From: Phytophthora colocasiae
Taxonomy: Eukaryota; Oomycota; Peronosporomycetes; Peronosporales; Peronosporaceae
Reading direction: 5' to 3'
DNA length: 64,000 bases
Assembly: GCA_018806915.1 (NCBI GenBank)
Contig: JAGKQI010000105.1
Coordinates: forward strand, 1,860,001-1,924,000
Shown piece after piece: positions 10,690-22,426 of the stretch. The position numbers were made by a program, and so were the translations under genes. Position 1 is the stretch's first letter. Every line of letters begins with the position of its first letter. The notes under the pieces were generated by a model. That model saw only the letters and a program-made list of their open reading frames with translations. It was not told where the DNA came from and searched no databases.

Positions 10690-11247
10690 AGCTCTAATGA
10701 TCGTTCAATGCGCTCGTAGATACAGACTTGAGCAGGGTCTTTGAAGACCCCATGCTCTGTGCGCGATGGCTCTGCTAAGCCTACGGGAGTGTCTCCACCT
10801 GTGAAAGCTTCTTCCACCGGTGACATTGTCGAGTCTTTTGCCCCCGCGCGCCGGTCATCTTTGATAGCTTGCCGCAAGACGCATCGTCGTTTTGTGTCGA
10901 TGGCCCGGACAAAGTTCCAAAACCACCACAAATGCCTGAAAAACACCATGCACGCTGACAAACACAATACCACGTGTTTTCACCACATAAAAACATTCGC
11001 GGGCACCGCTAAATCACAGGAAACCACAAGAATTTATAAGCAAACATCCCTTAGTGCGCACCAGCACAACCAATACTATTCACCCAATCATATACCTCTA
11101 TTTGAAGATTTTACCCAATCACATCACGCGCTGCGCAGCCTAAAGTACAACTTGACTGGTGGCGCTCGTCCGAGACCTTGCTGCTTTAAACTCTCTATAC
11201 TTCTAAATAAGTTCTTTCTCGCCTAGATCCCCACTCGCATCTCGACA
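10690..11247. other. Interval without a recognisable gene
   Basis: AT-richer DNA upstream of the Mutator-like transposase. It may contain that element's left terminus, but no terminal inverted repeat pairing with the right side could be picked out by eye. Confidence 0.35.
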
Positions 11248-13079
11248 ATGCCCCGCTCACACGCCTGGAACCTGCTCTGTAGCGGTGTTTCGTCCGAAGA
11301 CACCGCTTTCCTTCTCCAAGGAATGAAAACGTGGAAGACTGTCAAGAGCCAGCTGATGTCATGCGCGGCTTGCAGCAACGGCATTCCGCATTCTATGCGC
11401 TACAAGGTGCTGCGCTGCGCCTGCAAGCACTGCACGGACGCAGTTCCCTACCAGGTCTGCCCATGGCGGCTGAAGGTGCTGGTCTGCCAGGAGACCGACG
11501 TCGCCGACATCCACGAGTTAGGCGAGCACCATTCGCGCGCGCGAACGCCGTCCAAGTTGTGCATCACGCCGCAGCAGCGGGACTTCATCAAGGAGCTGGC
11601 CCGCGAAAACCTGATGCCGCTACGCATCCGGCACGCATTGGGACGCAAGTTTGGTCTCCGTCCTGCCGTACTACCCAGCCTGCGCTCGGTGCAAAACATT
11701 GTGCATCACTTTCGTCGAACGCGGCTCGGCGGCAACGACAAGCACAAGGCGATTGTGGAGGCGGTGCGGGCATCCGCATTTAGTGGACGTGAAGGCGACC
11801 ACGATGCCTTTACGTTCACTAGTGCGCATGATACCTCTGGCCTCCTTGAGATCGGAAACGGCTCAGATCCTCGGCCGTTCTTGATCGGCATGACCACCAA
11901 GGCACTTCTGCGCAACGCTGCGCGGGACGCGAGCACCTTTGTGTTGCACCTCGACGCTACGTTCAAACTGAACAGCGTTGGTTACCCTGTTCTTGTCTGC
12001 GGCATCACCGACACCACCAGAACTTTCCACCTGGTGGCGCTTTTCATCACGTCGCAGCTCCAGTACGTGCACTTTGAAGCGGCGCTCGTTGCGCTACGCC
12101 GTGTGTATGCTCGGATCAACGGTGCGGAGTGGCAGGTGAAGTTCGTTCTTGGAGATGCAGACAAGGCACAACACAAAGCCTTCCGCAGTGTCTTCGCCGA
12201 CTGCTCATTTACGTACCTCATGTGTTTCTACCACGTAGTGGCAAAGCTGCGCGAGAGGCTCGCGGATTGAGCTCGGAGCTCTCTGCATTAGTGTACAAGG
12301 GCGTCTGCGACTTGCACTTTGCGCAGAGCAAGAGCGAGTACGTGGACAAGAAGGCGGCCATGCTGAAGGAGTGGGCTGGGCACGCTGACCTCGCCGCCTT
12401 TGCCACATACGTGAAGTCCCAGTGGCTCGAGGGCAACTTCGCGAACTGGCAGTGCTTTCTTACCCCGCCCGGGTTCGCCACCACCACCAACCCTGTTGAG
12501 CAGTTCAACCGGGCGCTGAAGCGCGACTACACGCATCACCGCCAGCTGAAAATGGGATTGCTGCTTGCGCAGCTACTTGCATGTTGCGGTCACCGCTCCA
12601 TGGCGTTGCCTCGATTCGCCCTCGCGCCTTCCTGCGCAACGACGCTCCAGACCCGCACACGTGGGCTTCGTCGCCGTGGCCTGCTCTGCGAAAACGTAGT
12701 CTCCAGATCCAGCATCGACTTTCTCCTTGGTGACGCCGACCCAGAACTGGTACATGTGCGTGCGCTGCCTCCTGTGAGGACGTTCGTCCCGGATCTCAAC
12801 CGTGCGAGAGAGGACATGGCGATTTCCGCCCAGTTCGGTGTTCACTACGCGCGCATGGAGGTCGAGGGCCAGCCTCGTACCGACTGGCCGGTCGACCTTC
12901 GGGCTGCATACTGTCCCTGTAAATACCACTTCAAAATGGGGTACTGCTGTCACTTGCTGTTTGCCCAGCAGTCCCGCAGCGTAGTGGACGAGTCAGGCGA
13001 GGAAATCCTTGTAAACAGGAAGCGAGTTCGAAACGCTGGGCGCCCGCAAAGTATTGGCCACGCGCTTCAGCGTCTGTAG
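11248..13079 (+). pseudogene. Mutator-like (MULE) transposase with one frameshift
   Basis: Two frames, 11248-12270 and about 12260-13079, form one MULE-type transposase of roughly 605 residues. The N-terminal third has Cys pairs (CAACS, CACKHC) like a FLYWCH/WRKY zinc finger. The DDE core shows VLHLDATFKLN (first Asp), FVLGDADKAQHKAF (second Asp), CFYHVVAKLRERL with the conserved His, and NPVEQFNRALKR (catalytic Glu). A SWIM zinc finger, CPCKYHFKMGYCCH, sits near the C-terminus, as is standard for MULEs. A single shift near 12260 separates the His motif from the Glu block. The enzyme would cut at terminal inverted repeats; none were identified here. The copy is dead as it stands unless the indel is a sequencing error. 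Confidence 0.85.
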
Positions 13080-14033
13080 GTAGGAATGATAATAGCACAC
13101 GTTTGCAGCACTCACATATCCATTATGCTTGCCATTATCTACACAGTAACAGACTAAACCACACATACAGAACGCATCATGTTAACGACGAAAATATAAC
13201 ACCCTGGAGTAAAGCAACCATAACACTTATTGCACTTACGAGATTGTGTATCGATCCTCCAGCGACCAACATGACGCTCATTGCGTTATGCACGCAAATG
13301 TCCAGGCAGGCAGCAGACGACCAGCGCGTAGAGCTGATCTGTGGCTATGCGCTGGTCGCGCCAGCCGAGCGCAACAGGCCACCGACGCTTCTCCTGCCCT
13401 GCTGTCCACGCACTGCAGGCCGCCGACGACACGCTCCGCTGAAGGCCGCGCTCAGTCCACCCAGTCAGGTTCTTAAATGGGGAGGGGAGGTGAGACACCT
13501 TAACCTAGACCTAACGGCAACTGACTGACAGGATGCTGGCAGATGAGCCGTCTCTGTCATGGTGCTGAGCTGGATCCCATTGTGTTTGTCAGGGAATGTA
13601 CCATGGTATGGTGTTTATGATATTTTGTGGATGGCCCGACATGAAAACTACCTAGACTAAATCACAATATGACCGACAATAAGACCAAACGGGACTAAAA
13701 TCCCTGTCCCGGCTGTGTAAACATGTCCGCCAATCATAGACGAGGTCGCCTCTGCTCGATTTAAATTAAGCTCTGCTAAATATTAAGCTAAGCTCGCGTG
13801 AATTAAAGCAAGCCGTGCTTATTACATAAGGGTTAAGCCATTAGTCGCCTACGTCAACACTGGTTATGCAATGTATACATGGCTAGACTCCGGTATCCGG
13901 GTATGTACATCAAATATCAGCCGGATAAACCGAACGTATAGTATCCGTGTCACGAAACGTAGCTGCTCACCACACAAGCTCTGGCCGTGCCATCTCGACT
14001 TCAGATCCCCTCCCGTCCAAGCCTCGTGCAGCC
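13080..14033. other. Interval between the MULE and the MBOAT gene
   Basis: No gene seen. The short ORFs lack motifs. The stretch 13760-13850 is AT-rich, with repeated TTAAG/AATTAA words. The right end of the MULE and the MBOAT promoter should both lie in this interval but cannot be delimited. Confidence 0.35.
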
Positions 14034-15578
14034 ATGGACCGCGTCGTGGACATCGTGGAGCACCTCCAGCCGTACGCTGAGCTAGCGACGCCTCTAGACT
14101 TCAGCTTTCTGCATGCGCAAGTGGACGAACTCTCAGCCTCTTTGGGTCTGGGCAGCGACCAGCTCTGTTACGTGCTTTGTCTCTTCGCTGCGTACCCTCT
14201 CGCCGTCGTGTACAAGCTGCTGCCTGGTGCCAGCCTCAAGCACGTGTTCGACGTTGTGCTGGGCGTTTGCATGGCGCAGTTCGTGCTGGGCTCTGGCTGG
14301 GTGCACTCGTTCATCTCGAGCTTCTTGACGTACCTGATCGTTAAGTTCGGGCCGTCCAAACACGCCCCTGGCATCGTCTTCCTGTTCAACATGCTCTACA
14401 TGTCTGCATCGCACATCTACCGCCTGTACGTGGACTACATGGGCTGGACGCTGGACTTCACGGGACCACAGATGCTGCTGGTCATTAAGCTCACGAGCTT
14501 CGCGTACAACTACTACGATGGTGTGGTGGACAAGACGTTCGAGAAGAAGGGGGCGGAGATGTCTCCTGGTAAGAAGAAAGTGTACGAAGGTCGCCAAAAG
14601 CTCGCTATTAAGGAGATCCCCAGTCTCTTGGAGTTCTTCGGCTACGTCTACAGCTTCACGACGTTCCTGGCCGGTCCAGCCTTCGAGATTCGCGAGTACT
14701 TGGACGTCACTAGCGGCAAGAAGTTCCTCGTAGATGGCAAGCACAAGCAGCCGTCGAGTGTCCTGGCCGCCTTCTCCAAGTTCCTCGTTGGCTCTGTGCT
14801 CATGGCTGCTTTCGCTGTGTACGGCCCCATGTACCCGCTGTCGAACCTGCACGACCCTAAGGTCGCTGCTCTTCCGCTGCTGTACCAGATCCGCGACCTG
14901 TACATCACGCTCATCTTCTGCAAGACCAAGTACTACTCGGCCTGGAAGATTGCTGAAGGTGCGACGGTGCTTTGCGGCTTCGGCTTCGAAGGATACGACA
15001 AGGACGGTGTGAGCCGCGGCTGGAACGGCGTGAGCAACATGGACATTTTGGGCTTTGAGTTCTCGCAGAGCATCCGTGCTGCCTCGCGCGCTTGGAACAA
15101 GGGCACGCAGAACTGGCTGGAGCGTTACGTGTACACTCGCACGGGTAACTCGCTCATGGCCACGTACTTCATCTCGGCATTCTGGCACGGGTTCTACCCT
15201 GGCTACTACCTCTTCTTCATGAGCTGTACGTATTTTCGCATTGAATTTGTTTAGTCTAGTAGAATGGCTAACGTTGAGCTCTTTCGTACAGTGCCTCTTG
15301 CTACGGCTGTCAACCGTCTGGCCTTCAAGCGTCTTCGTCCGCGTTTCATTGAAGCCGACGGCTCGTTCGGCGCCAAGAAGAAGGTTTACGACTTGCTGAG
15401 CTATCTGTTGACGCTCTTCGCCATGCACTACTTCGTCATGCCGTTCCAGGCGATGTCGTGGGAGAACTCGCTGGCTTCGCTGAAGAACACGTACTTCGCC
15501 GGCCACATCGCTGCCGTCGTGCTCTACATCGTGTTCTCGTGCATCCCGGCGCCGAAGCCTAAGAAGAAAACCGAGTAG
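14034..15578 (+). CDS. MBOAT-family lysophospholipid acyltransferase
   Basis: Two exons, 14034-15225 and 15292-15578, with a 66-nt GT-AG intron, encode 492 residues. The ATG at 14034 (context GCAGCCATGG) starts the frame, which is also open upstream. Multiple hydrophobic segments indicate a polytopic ER-membrane protein. MBOAT landmarks are SRAWNKGTQNWLERYVY, with the conserved Asn, and SAFWHGFYPGYYLFF, with the catalytic His, plus the LPLAT-like GWNGVSNMDILGFEFSQSIR. The C-terminus is a Lys-rich PKPKKKTE. The family transfers an acyl chain from acyl-CoA to a lysophospholipid in membrane remodelling (the Lands cycle); head-group preference cannot be read from sequence. It is intact, with no frameshift. 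It ends about 130 bp before the convergent 3' end of the Maf-like gene. Confidence 0.9.
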
Positions 15579-15708
15579 ACAGTTGGAAAGAACAGAGTAA
15601 AAGCAGCGCCTTGGTTGCAAGAGCTGCACTCAGACCACTTTTCGATGAGAACAATGCAAGTAAGGCGGAAATGTTTTCTTTCTGTCAGTTTACTCTTGTA
15701 TGTAGAGT

Positions 15709-16188
15709 TTAAAGTTCATTGCGAGACGCGAGAACCTTGAGTTCGCGACAGAAGCGCTGCACCGGAAACCCAATGACATTGTTGGTGCAGCCGTGGACCT
15801 CCTGCACGAAACACCGCGCACGACCTACATGCACCAAACACAATTAGTTGCTATCACCGATAAAGCACACACTTTTATCGTACCTTGAAGCCCGTACGCT
15901 CCTGCCTTGTCCATCGGCTCTCCCGTCACAATGTACGCTGTAGAGATAGCAACTGTAAGTCAAAATGGAGTAGACACAACACAAAGCGTGAGACGCACCG
16001 CGAATGTCTTCCGGTTCGAGAGGACCGAAGACCAGATTTGTCTTCTCAAAGAACAGGTGCGGGTTGTCGATGCCTCTCTCAGCAGTGAAAAGCGCCACAC
16101 CGGAGAAAACCTCGTGGGGGCTATCCGATAGCTTGGTCAGCATATTAAAGGCGTCTTCTTCGTCCTTGGGCTTCTCCAGGATCACGCC
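15709..16188 (-). pseudogene. Maf-like nucleotide pyrophosphatase, 3' part (gene split by Copia)
   Basis: Exons 16188-15999, 15937-15884 and 15824-15709 with 61- and 59-nt GT-AG introns read the C-terminal two thirds of a Maf/HAM1-like protein. Visible are KPKDEEDAFNMLTKLSDSPH, EVFSGVALFT, the signature GEPMDKAGAYGLQG, and CTNNVIGFPVQRFC before the stop. Maf proteins hydrolyse non-canonical or modified nucleotides to limit mutagenesis or control division. The reading continues exactly into the exon ending at 22427 once the Copia element and one target-site copy are removed, and all phases agree (215 codons in total). As it stands the gene is interrupted by 6.2 kb and should not give a normal mRNA. 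Confidence 0.88.
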
Positions 16189-16367
16189 TGTTGGAAACGG
16201 CATCCGTGTTGAAAGACTGAGCAATCGCAGCAGTTAAAAGATCTACCGTAGGTAAAAAGATCCTCCGCTCAAGAGTCACAGGGCAGGAAGCCTCAGTCCA
16301 AGATTTCCCTTCTTATCAACAAGTTGTATATCTTTGCGTGTGAAGATCTAGTGTACACATTCTGTTA
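16189..16367 (+). repeat. Copia 5' LTR
   Basis: Starts TGTTGGAAACGG and ends CACATTCTGTTA, 179 bp. The boundary is fixed by ACGCC on its left and by the primer-binding site on its right. It does not end in the usual CA. Confidence 0.95.
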
Positions 16368-16384
16368 GGGTTATGAGCCCAAAC
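16368..16384 (+). promoter_or_regulatory. Copia primer-binding site matching the initiator tRNA-Met anticodon arm
   Basis: GGGTTATGAGCCC follows the 5' LTR directly. Its complement, GGGCTCATAACCC, is the anticodon arm of initiator tRNA-Met, with the CAT anticodon in the loop. Drosophila copia is known to prime from a half tRNA cut in this arm, and this site looks like the same mechanism. Confidence 0.75.
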
Positions 16385-19300
16385 CTTACACTACCTCTAG
16401 AACCGTGAAAGTGAAAGCAATATGTCATCGTCGTCCGACTCGGATGGTAGCAAGCGCAGCAGTAAGCACAAGGGCTTCAAGATCGGTTCGTCAGGAACTC
16501 CTGTCCGGTGGGATGGTGAGGACTGGACCTTCTACAAGCGCGCTATGCTAAACGCTTTCGAGGAGGGTTTGCTCGACGAAATTGCCCTCGGCACCGAGAA
16601 GGAAGGCTCGACCGAAGAAGATAAGAAGGAATACAAGAAGAAGCAGGCCAAGGTGAAGATTTTGATCCAAGGCTCGCTTACAAAGAGGCTTGCCAAGCAA
16701 GTGATGTCAAAGAAGACCGGTACGGAGATGTGGGAGGAGCTGTGCTCCATCTACGAAGGCAAAACCACTCCAGCAGTCACAGCACAGAAGGTGTATCGCT
16801 TGCAGGGCGAGCTACACAGAACGAATCTGCGCGGCAAAGATGACGTGCGTGGGCACCTGTACAAGCTCTTCGACATCAAGGACCAGCTTGAGGATCTTGG
16901 TGCGCCAGTGAATGACTTGCAGATGGTGGATCGAATGTTGCGGAGCCTGCCGGTGCAGACCTGCTACGACGAACTACGAAGAAAAATTCTATTCAGCTCG
17001 AATATGAACAAGTACACCCCAGACAAAGTTCGAGAAATGATCCTGACAGCAGAAGCAAGGAGCAAGGACTGGGACAACAACGCCTTTGGTAACAGGCAGG
17101 GCAACCAGTCGAATCGAGGTGGCGGCAAGCCACGAAACAAGAAGCCCACTGGAGACTCCAGCAAGAAAGCAGGGAAAGCCAAAGCTAACGTGAAGTGCTT
17201 TCAGTGTGGTGAAATGGGCCACTACAAGAGTGACTGCCCAGAGCTCGAGGATAAATCGAGCGGCAAGAAGGCAGAGGCCAAGTATGCGCGCTCAGGCAAG
17301 GCTGCCGAGGCAGAAGCGCAACCTGTGATGACAGAAGTAGCTGCACCAGATCACAAACGTGACGTCGTGGTCGGCGAAGTTGTCAAGAAGCTCGCGAAGA
17401 ACTATGAGCCGAGCTTGTGGTACTTTGATACCGGAGCAAACACACACATTACGGCGTGCAAGGAGTATTTCACTACGCTACAGAGCATTGAAGACAGCGA
17501 TTGGAACCCAACGATCTCCGGGTTTGCTGACGGCGTTAATGCCAAAGCAGAGGGCTTTGGAACTATCATGATAGCCGTGATGATTGACGAAGTGATGGTG
17601 TTTGTGTATGTGGAGGACGTGCTGTACGTGCCTGATGCTGGATGTAACCTGTTCTCGCCTGGTTTGGCGATAGAGCAGGGTTATGTGATGACGTACGAGT
17701 CCGAGAATCAGATCTTCGGGCTGACGAAGGACGGCACGGAGGTGGTTCGTACGGAGTTTACGAATCGACTGTGGACGTTCAATGCTCACAACATAGGGAG
17801 CATTATACACAAAAAGAAACGAGTTGCGGTTAAGAAGACGGTGTTCGCGAACTTTGCAGTCACGGATGGAGTTGAGGACATCGACGTGTGGCACGAGAGG
17901 CTCGGACACACCTGCCCTGAATACATCAGACTAATGGTTGATCGTGGATTAGCCAAGGGCATTATGCTAAAGCGCCGCGGTAAGATTGACTGTTGCGATT
18001 GCCATCTAGGCAAACAGCGTCGAAAGACATTCCGTAAGAAACTCGACAGACCGATTGAGGGTGTTAACGACATGGTGTTTGCAGACCTATTGATACCTGG
18101 AGCCTCAAATGGCTCGCTGTACTCCATAAATACTGGTAGTGATGGATGGCTACTCTCGCTTTGTCAGGACGTTCCTGTTGAAAACAAAGTCAGAGGCTGA
18201 GGTGAACATGTACATGAAGGAGTACATTGCGTGGGCAGAGCGCCAGAATGGCAAAAGAGTTAGAGCAGTAGTGAGTCGCGGACTAAGTGCTGATGAATCG
18301 AGAAATGGTCTCGTGAAACAAGTACTCACCGATAAAGGCCAGGAGTTCTGCAATGGCACAATGGAGAACTGGTACAAAGCGAAGGGTATTGTGCACACGA
18401 AAGTCGGCCCAAAAGCGTCGCAACTGAACCTGGTGGAGCGCACGCACCAGACACTAATCGGGATGGTCAAGACTATGATGCATCAGTCGGGGCTTCCTAA
18501 GTCGTTTTGGACTCACGCTCTAGAGACCGCTGTGTACCTGAAGAATCGCGTGTTTTGCAAGGGTGCAGGACGCACACCCTACGAGGTGATGTTTGGTTCC
18601 AAGCCAGACATTCATCACGTGCGAGCTTTTGGATCGCTCGCGTACTGCCATACACCGAAGTCGAAGAGGAAGAAACTGAACATGAACTGCAGGGTTGGGT
18701 TCCTGCTAGGTTACCGTGAAGATGTGGTCGGTTGTCACGTGTACTTCCCGACAGAACACAAGAAAGGCTTCGTGTCAGACGTGAAAATTAACGAAAAGCT
18801 TAAGTACAAGGACCGCTATGAGCGCGGATACAATGCGAATGTCAAACGCTGGCTCCATACCTTTGATGAGTTTGTTGAGGAGGGCGAGCTTGGTGAATTT
18901 GCTGAAGATGATGGTCAACCTGACAGACTATCACAGATCGCAGAGTGCGATGATGAATCTGAGCAAGGAGAGATTGACGTGGAGATGGAAACTGCAGCAT
19001 CTAAGAGTGATGAACTAGACGCTGAAGGTCAGACTATTTGGGATGCCATGGTACGAAAACAGTCGTGCGTTAAAAACCCTGATGCGTTTACTGGAAACGC
19101 AGGAGGGCGAGAATGAGGAGAATGACCAGGATGAGGTTACGGATCCAGGCTCAACGGCAGACGCAAGTACAGGAATTACTAGTGATGTTTATGAGGAGCT
19201 TGCTGTTGTAAGTGCTTTGGTGACGATGATTCTGCTGCAAATAATGGCGAGACATCTGAGGATGAGCGAGGACGAGTATGACACATACTCCGTCAATGAT

Positions 19301-20499
19301 GAAATTGTACCTGAAACCGATCTGAGTGATAATGGAGATGACGACGAGTTTGATGACTCCTTCAGTCACGTGTCTGATCTTTCAGCAGTGCACAATGCTG
19401 AAGGTTATTCGGAAGATTATGACTGTCTTTGATCCCTGTGATGAACGTGAGGCCGAAGCTTACGGTGAAGTAGCGACGGTAGATGATCGCATAACCGGTC
19501 AGCGCCGACCAAGAGAAGAAGAAGTTCGGCGCACAGGAGAGCGCAAGCGACCTAAAGTGGATTCGGAATCACGCCGACCAGGTCTTCGTGAGGCACACGA
19601 GAGACGTCCACCTGAACGATACGAAGACTATACTGTAGACTCTGCATTCCGAGCCCTTCATGCAAACCGACGTGGAACTGGCGGAGTCCTCGCTAAGAAC
19701 GTGAAGATCCCCAGAAATTACCGTGAGGCGATGAGGTCGAAATTTGCGAGGCAATGGCAGGAGGCTATGGATGCTGAAATAGCAGCACTGAAAGACAAAG
19801 GAGTGCTGGGCATGATCGCTAGGAGCGAGATTGCTGAGGGAAAGAAGGCCATCAAGACGATGTGGGTGTACGACATAAAGTCGGACCATCTTGGCTACAT
19901 CGTGAGATTCCGTGCTAGAATTGTTGCTCGTGGTGACAAGCAGATACCCGGTATTGATTTTGTTGAGACGTTCAGCCCTGTAGCAAGAATGGCTACTTTC
20001 CGTTTGTTTGTGGCTGTGTGCATCATTTTGGGTCTGCCGATTTATCAAGGTGACATCAATACTGCCTACTTGAACGCATGGCTCGCCATCAAACAGTACC
20101 TGGAGTCGCTCGAAGGGTATCCATGCGAGACCAATGGGATGGTCTATGTGATTAACAAGGCGTTATACGGGCTCCGACAAAGCGGTCGTGAATGGAACAC
20201 TGAAGTGAACGGCTGGTTCATTCGATACGGCTTTAAGCAATGCAGCACGGAGCCATGCCTGTACTACTACGATCACGATGGCGTATTTGCAATTGTTTTG
20301 CTGTATGTCGATGATATCTTGTGTGCAACGAAAGATATCGCATTTAAAAAGACGATGTTCAGTCAGCTTGATAGTGACTACGGACTAAAAGACCAGGGAC
20401 TGTTAAGCACGTACTTGGGAGTTGAGGTTGAGCAAAACGAGGACTCGATTAAACTTCACCAGACGCGATACTGTGAAGAGATTATTGAGCGCTTCAACT

Positions 20500-21190
20500 T
20501 CAGCGATGCACATCCCAGCAGGATCCCAATGAAGGACTTCCAAAAATCTCCCACATGCCGTACCAAACCCATATGTGGGTGCGATATAGTACACCACTTG
20601 GTGGTGGTATAGTCCTCCTTTGGTCCACTCGAGCCCACCAAAAACATCCCAAAGGGCAGAGCTTATTTCGGAATTTATGTCGATGCTCATGCGCAACTCG
20701 AGGTGAGTGAACAGTACAGTCGGGCAGCTCTGCAGGAGCCGCCTCGACAAAGTCATCATTGAGATCGACTACCGCCATAGCCGCCTCAATGGCGTACTGC
20801 AAGCGTTTAGCTCGTCGAACCTCCTCCGGACACGTGCCGTCACCTGCACGACCGCAAACCAATTAGATGGATACGCAATACTGCAGCACATTTACCGCGT
20901 ACCAGTCGGCTTGGGCACTCGCACGAGCTTCTGGAATTTTCTCTTTAGGCTGTCACCATCTCTTTCGGTCCAACCTGCAGGGATGTTCGTGTTGAACTGA
21001 GACGCAGCGTTTTGCCACTGCTCAGCACCAAACGGAAGAATATCTTCCACGATGTCCAGCATTCCCTAAAGTGGATAGACAAGTCAGCCACGCCATTAAA
21101 TAGAACGTCATCAGCCTGCCTTACGCATGATCTCCGACTTCGTGAAGTTTCTTCCCTTAGTCTTGCCTTCCCCTTTCCGGTTGGCGCCAT
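20500..21190 (-). CDS. Myb/SANT-like protein (oomycete DUF6818 type) inside the TIR element
   Basis: Three exons, 21190-21125, 21065-20903 and 20843-20500, are joined by two 59-nt GT-AG introns and stay in phase for 190 residues. The core GMLDIVEDILPFGAEQWQ...FQKL and KPTG|DGTCPEEVRRAKRLQ (split by intron 2) matches a Myb/SANT-like family common in oomycete transposons, which I recall as DUF6818. It probably binds DNA, perhaps the element's own ends. Two oddities: exon 1 uses one frame, while the more family-like GRNFTKSEIMR is readable in another, suggesting an indel near 21140; and the last about 11 codons run through the TIR into Copia sequence, so the C-terminus is chimeric. Confidence 0.65.
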
Positions 21191-21446
21191 GGTAGACAGA
21201 GGTACGTGTAGCTCTTGTGTAGGCAAATTGAAAATGAGAGCTTCTGATCAACTCGCTGCATTTTCGTTGTTCTCGCCCAGAACATGAAGAACACCGTTGA
21301 CCTAAGAACTAAACGTGTACCAAGTCACCTCACTTGGTCAGACGTCTTTGGTGTCTGACCATCGCTTGGTACCGATATGGTACGTCGATAGTCCTCCATA
21401 TGGGAGAGGTTTGGTCCGTGTGCATAGGCGATTTTTGGAAGTCCTT
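20532..21446. mobile_element. 915-bp TIR DNA element nested in Copia
   Basis: The ends are inverted repeats beginning AAGGACTTCCAAAAATC (20532-20548) and ending GATTTTTGGAAGTCCTT (21430-21446). The first 17 bp are perfect; similarity continues to about 40 bp with mismatches. A CAATG duplication flanks it (20527-20531 and 21447-21451). Element plus TSD is 920 bp, and removing it joins the Copia RT in frame, which proves the insertion. Both subterminal regions are rich in small hairpins, for example CCCACAT...ATGTGGG near 20550 and GGTCAGAC...GTCTGACC near 21340. It carries one Myb-like gene and no recognisable transposase, so it should depend on a partner element. Confidence 0.92.
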
Positions 21447-22247
21447 CAATGGAAACTAATATGAGACTTACTGTGAATGACACGGACACCTCCCCAAAGA
21501 AGAAAGCACCGGACCATGGCAAGGTGTTTCCGTACAGAGAGCTTATCGGATCACTGATGTATCTTGCGACGTGCACCAGGCCAGATCTAGCGTACGTGAT
21601 TGGACAGTTGAGCAGATTCGTGCAGAACCCGACGCAGCAGCACATTGGTGCAGCAAAACGTGTGCTGCGGTACCTTGTCGGAACCAAGAGCCAAGGAATT
21701 GTGTATTCGTCCGGCAAGGCGGCAGCGCAAGAGGACGAGCTCGTCATTGACGGTTTCTGTGATTCCGACTGGGGCAATGACCCCGATACGAGGAAGAGTG
21801 TAACTGGTTACGTTCACTGCATGGCCGGTGGAGCCATCTCATGGGCCTCTCGACGTCAGAGCATCGTGGCGCAATCTACAGCCGAAGCGGAGTATGTGGC
21901 AGCTTGTGAGTCTTGCATGGAAGGAGCAAGGTCTTCGAAATGTGTTGATCGAAGTTTTCCAGAAGTTGCAGATCAAATTTCGTCTAGGCATCGACAATCA
22001 AGCGGCGTTTGTCACATGGCTACAAACCCGACCTACAGTCGCCGAACGCGACATATCGAATTAAGGTGGCACTACGTCCGAGATCAGGTTGCTAAAAGGA
22101 CGGTCGACCTATGGAAGGTAAAGACCAACGATAATCCTTCTGACCTGATGACTAAACCCCTTGCAGGTGATCGTTTCGAGATGCTGAGTGACATGATCGG
22201 CATGACCAAGGACCATCTTCCGAAGATGCTGTCTTCGGAGGAGGGCG

Positions 22248-22426
22248 TGTTGGAAACGGCATCCGTGTTGAAAGACTGAGCAATCGCAGCAGTTAAAAGA
22301 TCTACCGTAGGTAAAAAGATCCTCCGCTCAAGAGTCACAGGGCAGGAAGCCTCAGTCCAAGATTTCCCTTCTTATCAACAAGTTGTATATCTTTGCGTGT
22401 GAAGATCTAGTGTACACATTCTGTTA
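22248..22426 (+). repeat. Copia 3' LTR
   Basis: 179 bp and, by eye, identical to the 5' LTR. It is followed immediately by ACGCC of the interrupted exon and preceded by a purine-rich tract GGAGGAGGGCG (22237-22247), the likely polypurine primer. Confidence 0.95.

Larger units (their letters stand above)
16422..22279 (+). pseudogene. Copia gag-pol polyprotein, frameshifted and interrupted
   Basis: The reading starts MSSSSDSDGSKRSS. Domains in order: gag with the CCHC knuckle CFQCGEMGHYKSDC (about 17195); protease WYFDTGANTHI (about 17418); HHCC integrase zinc finger around WHERLGH...CDCHLGKQ (17890-18010); integrase core with MDGYSRF, VLTDKGQEF and NLVERTHQ (18139-18450); reverse transcriptase with FVETFSPVARMATFR and LLYVDDIL (19960-20320); and RNase H with CDSDWGND and STAEAEYVAACE (21760-21910). 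The frame shifts near 18135, between 19050 and 19110, between 19330 and 19430, and twice (compensating) between 21910 and 22015. Removing the nested insertion restores frame exactly at 20531. No active polyprotein is encoded as written, although both LTRs are identical. Confidence 0.9.
16189..22426 (+). mobile_element. Copia LTR retrotransposon inserted in the Maf gene
   Basis: A 6,238-bp element with 179-bp LTRs at both ends, flanked by the 5-bp target duplication ACGCC (16184-16188 and 22427-22431). It carries gag-pol in Copia order: gag, protease, integrase, reverse transcriptase, RNase H. The two LTRs look identical base for base, so insertion is recent. A 915-bp TIR element (plus its TSD copy) is nested in pol. 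Orientation is opposite to the Maf gene. Confidence 0.95.

Noticed and set aside
14133..15629. 498-codon minus ORF
   Set aside because: Antisense shadow of the MBOAT gene; Arg/His/Val-rich, with no motifs, and it runs across a proven intron.
16368..16384. tRNA gene
   Set aside because: Only the anticodon-arm complement is present; it is a primer-binding site next to an LTR.
18130..18160. Programmed frameshift in Copia
   Set aside because: Copia elements normally use one ORF, there are several breaks rather than one, and I see no slippery site with a structure at this position.
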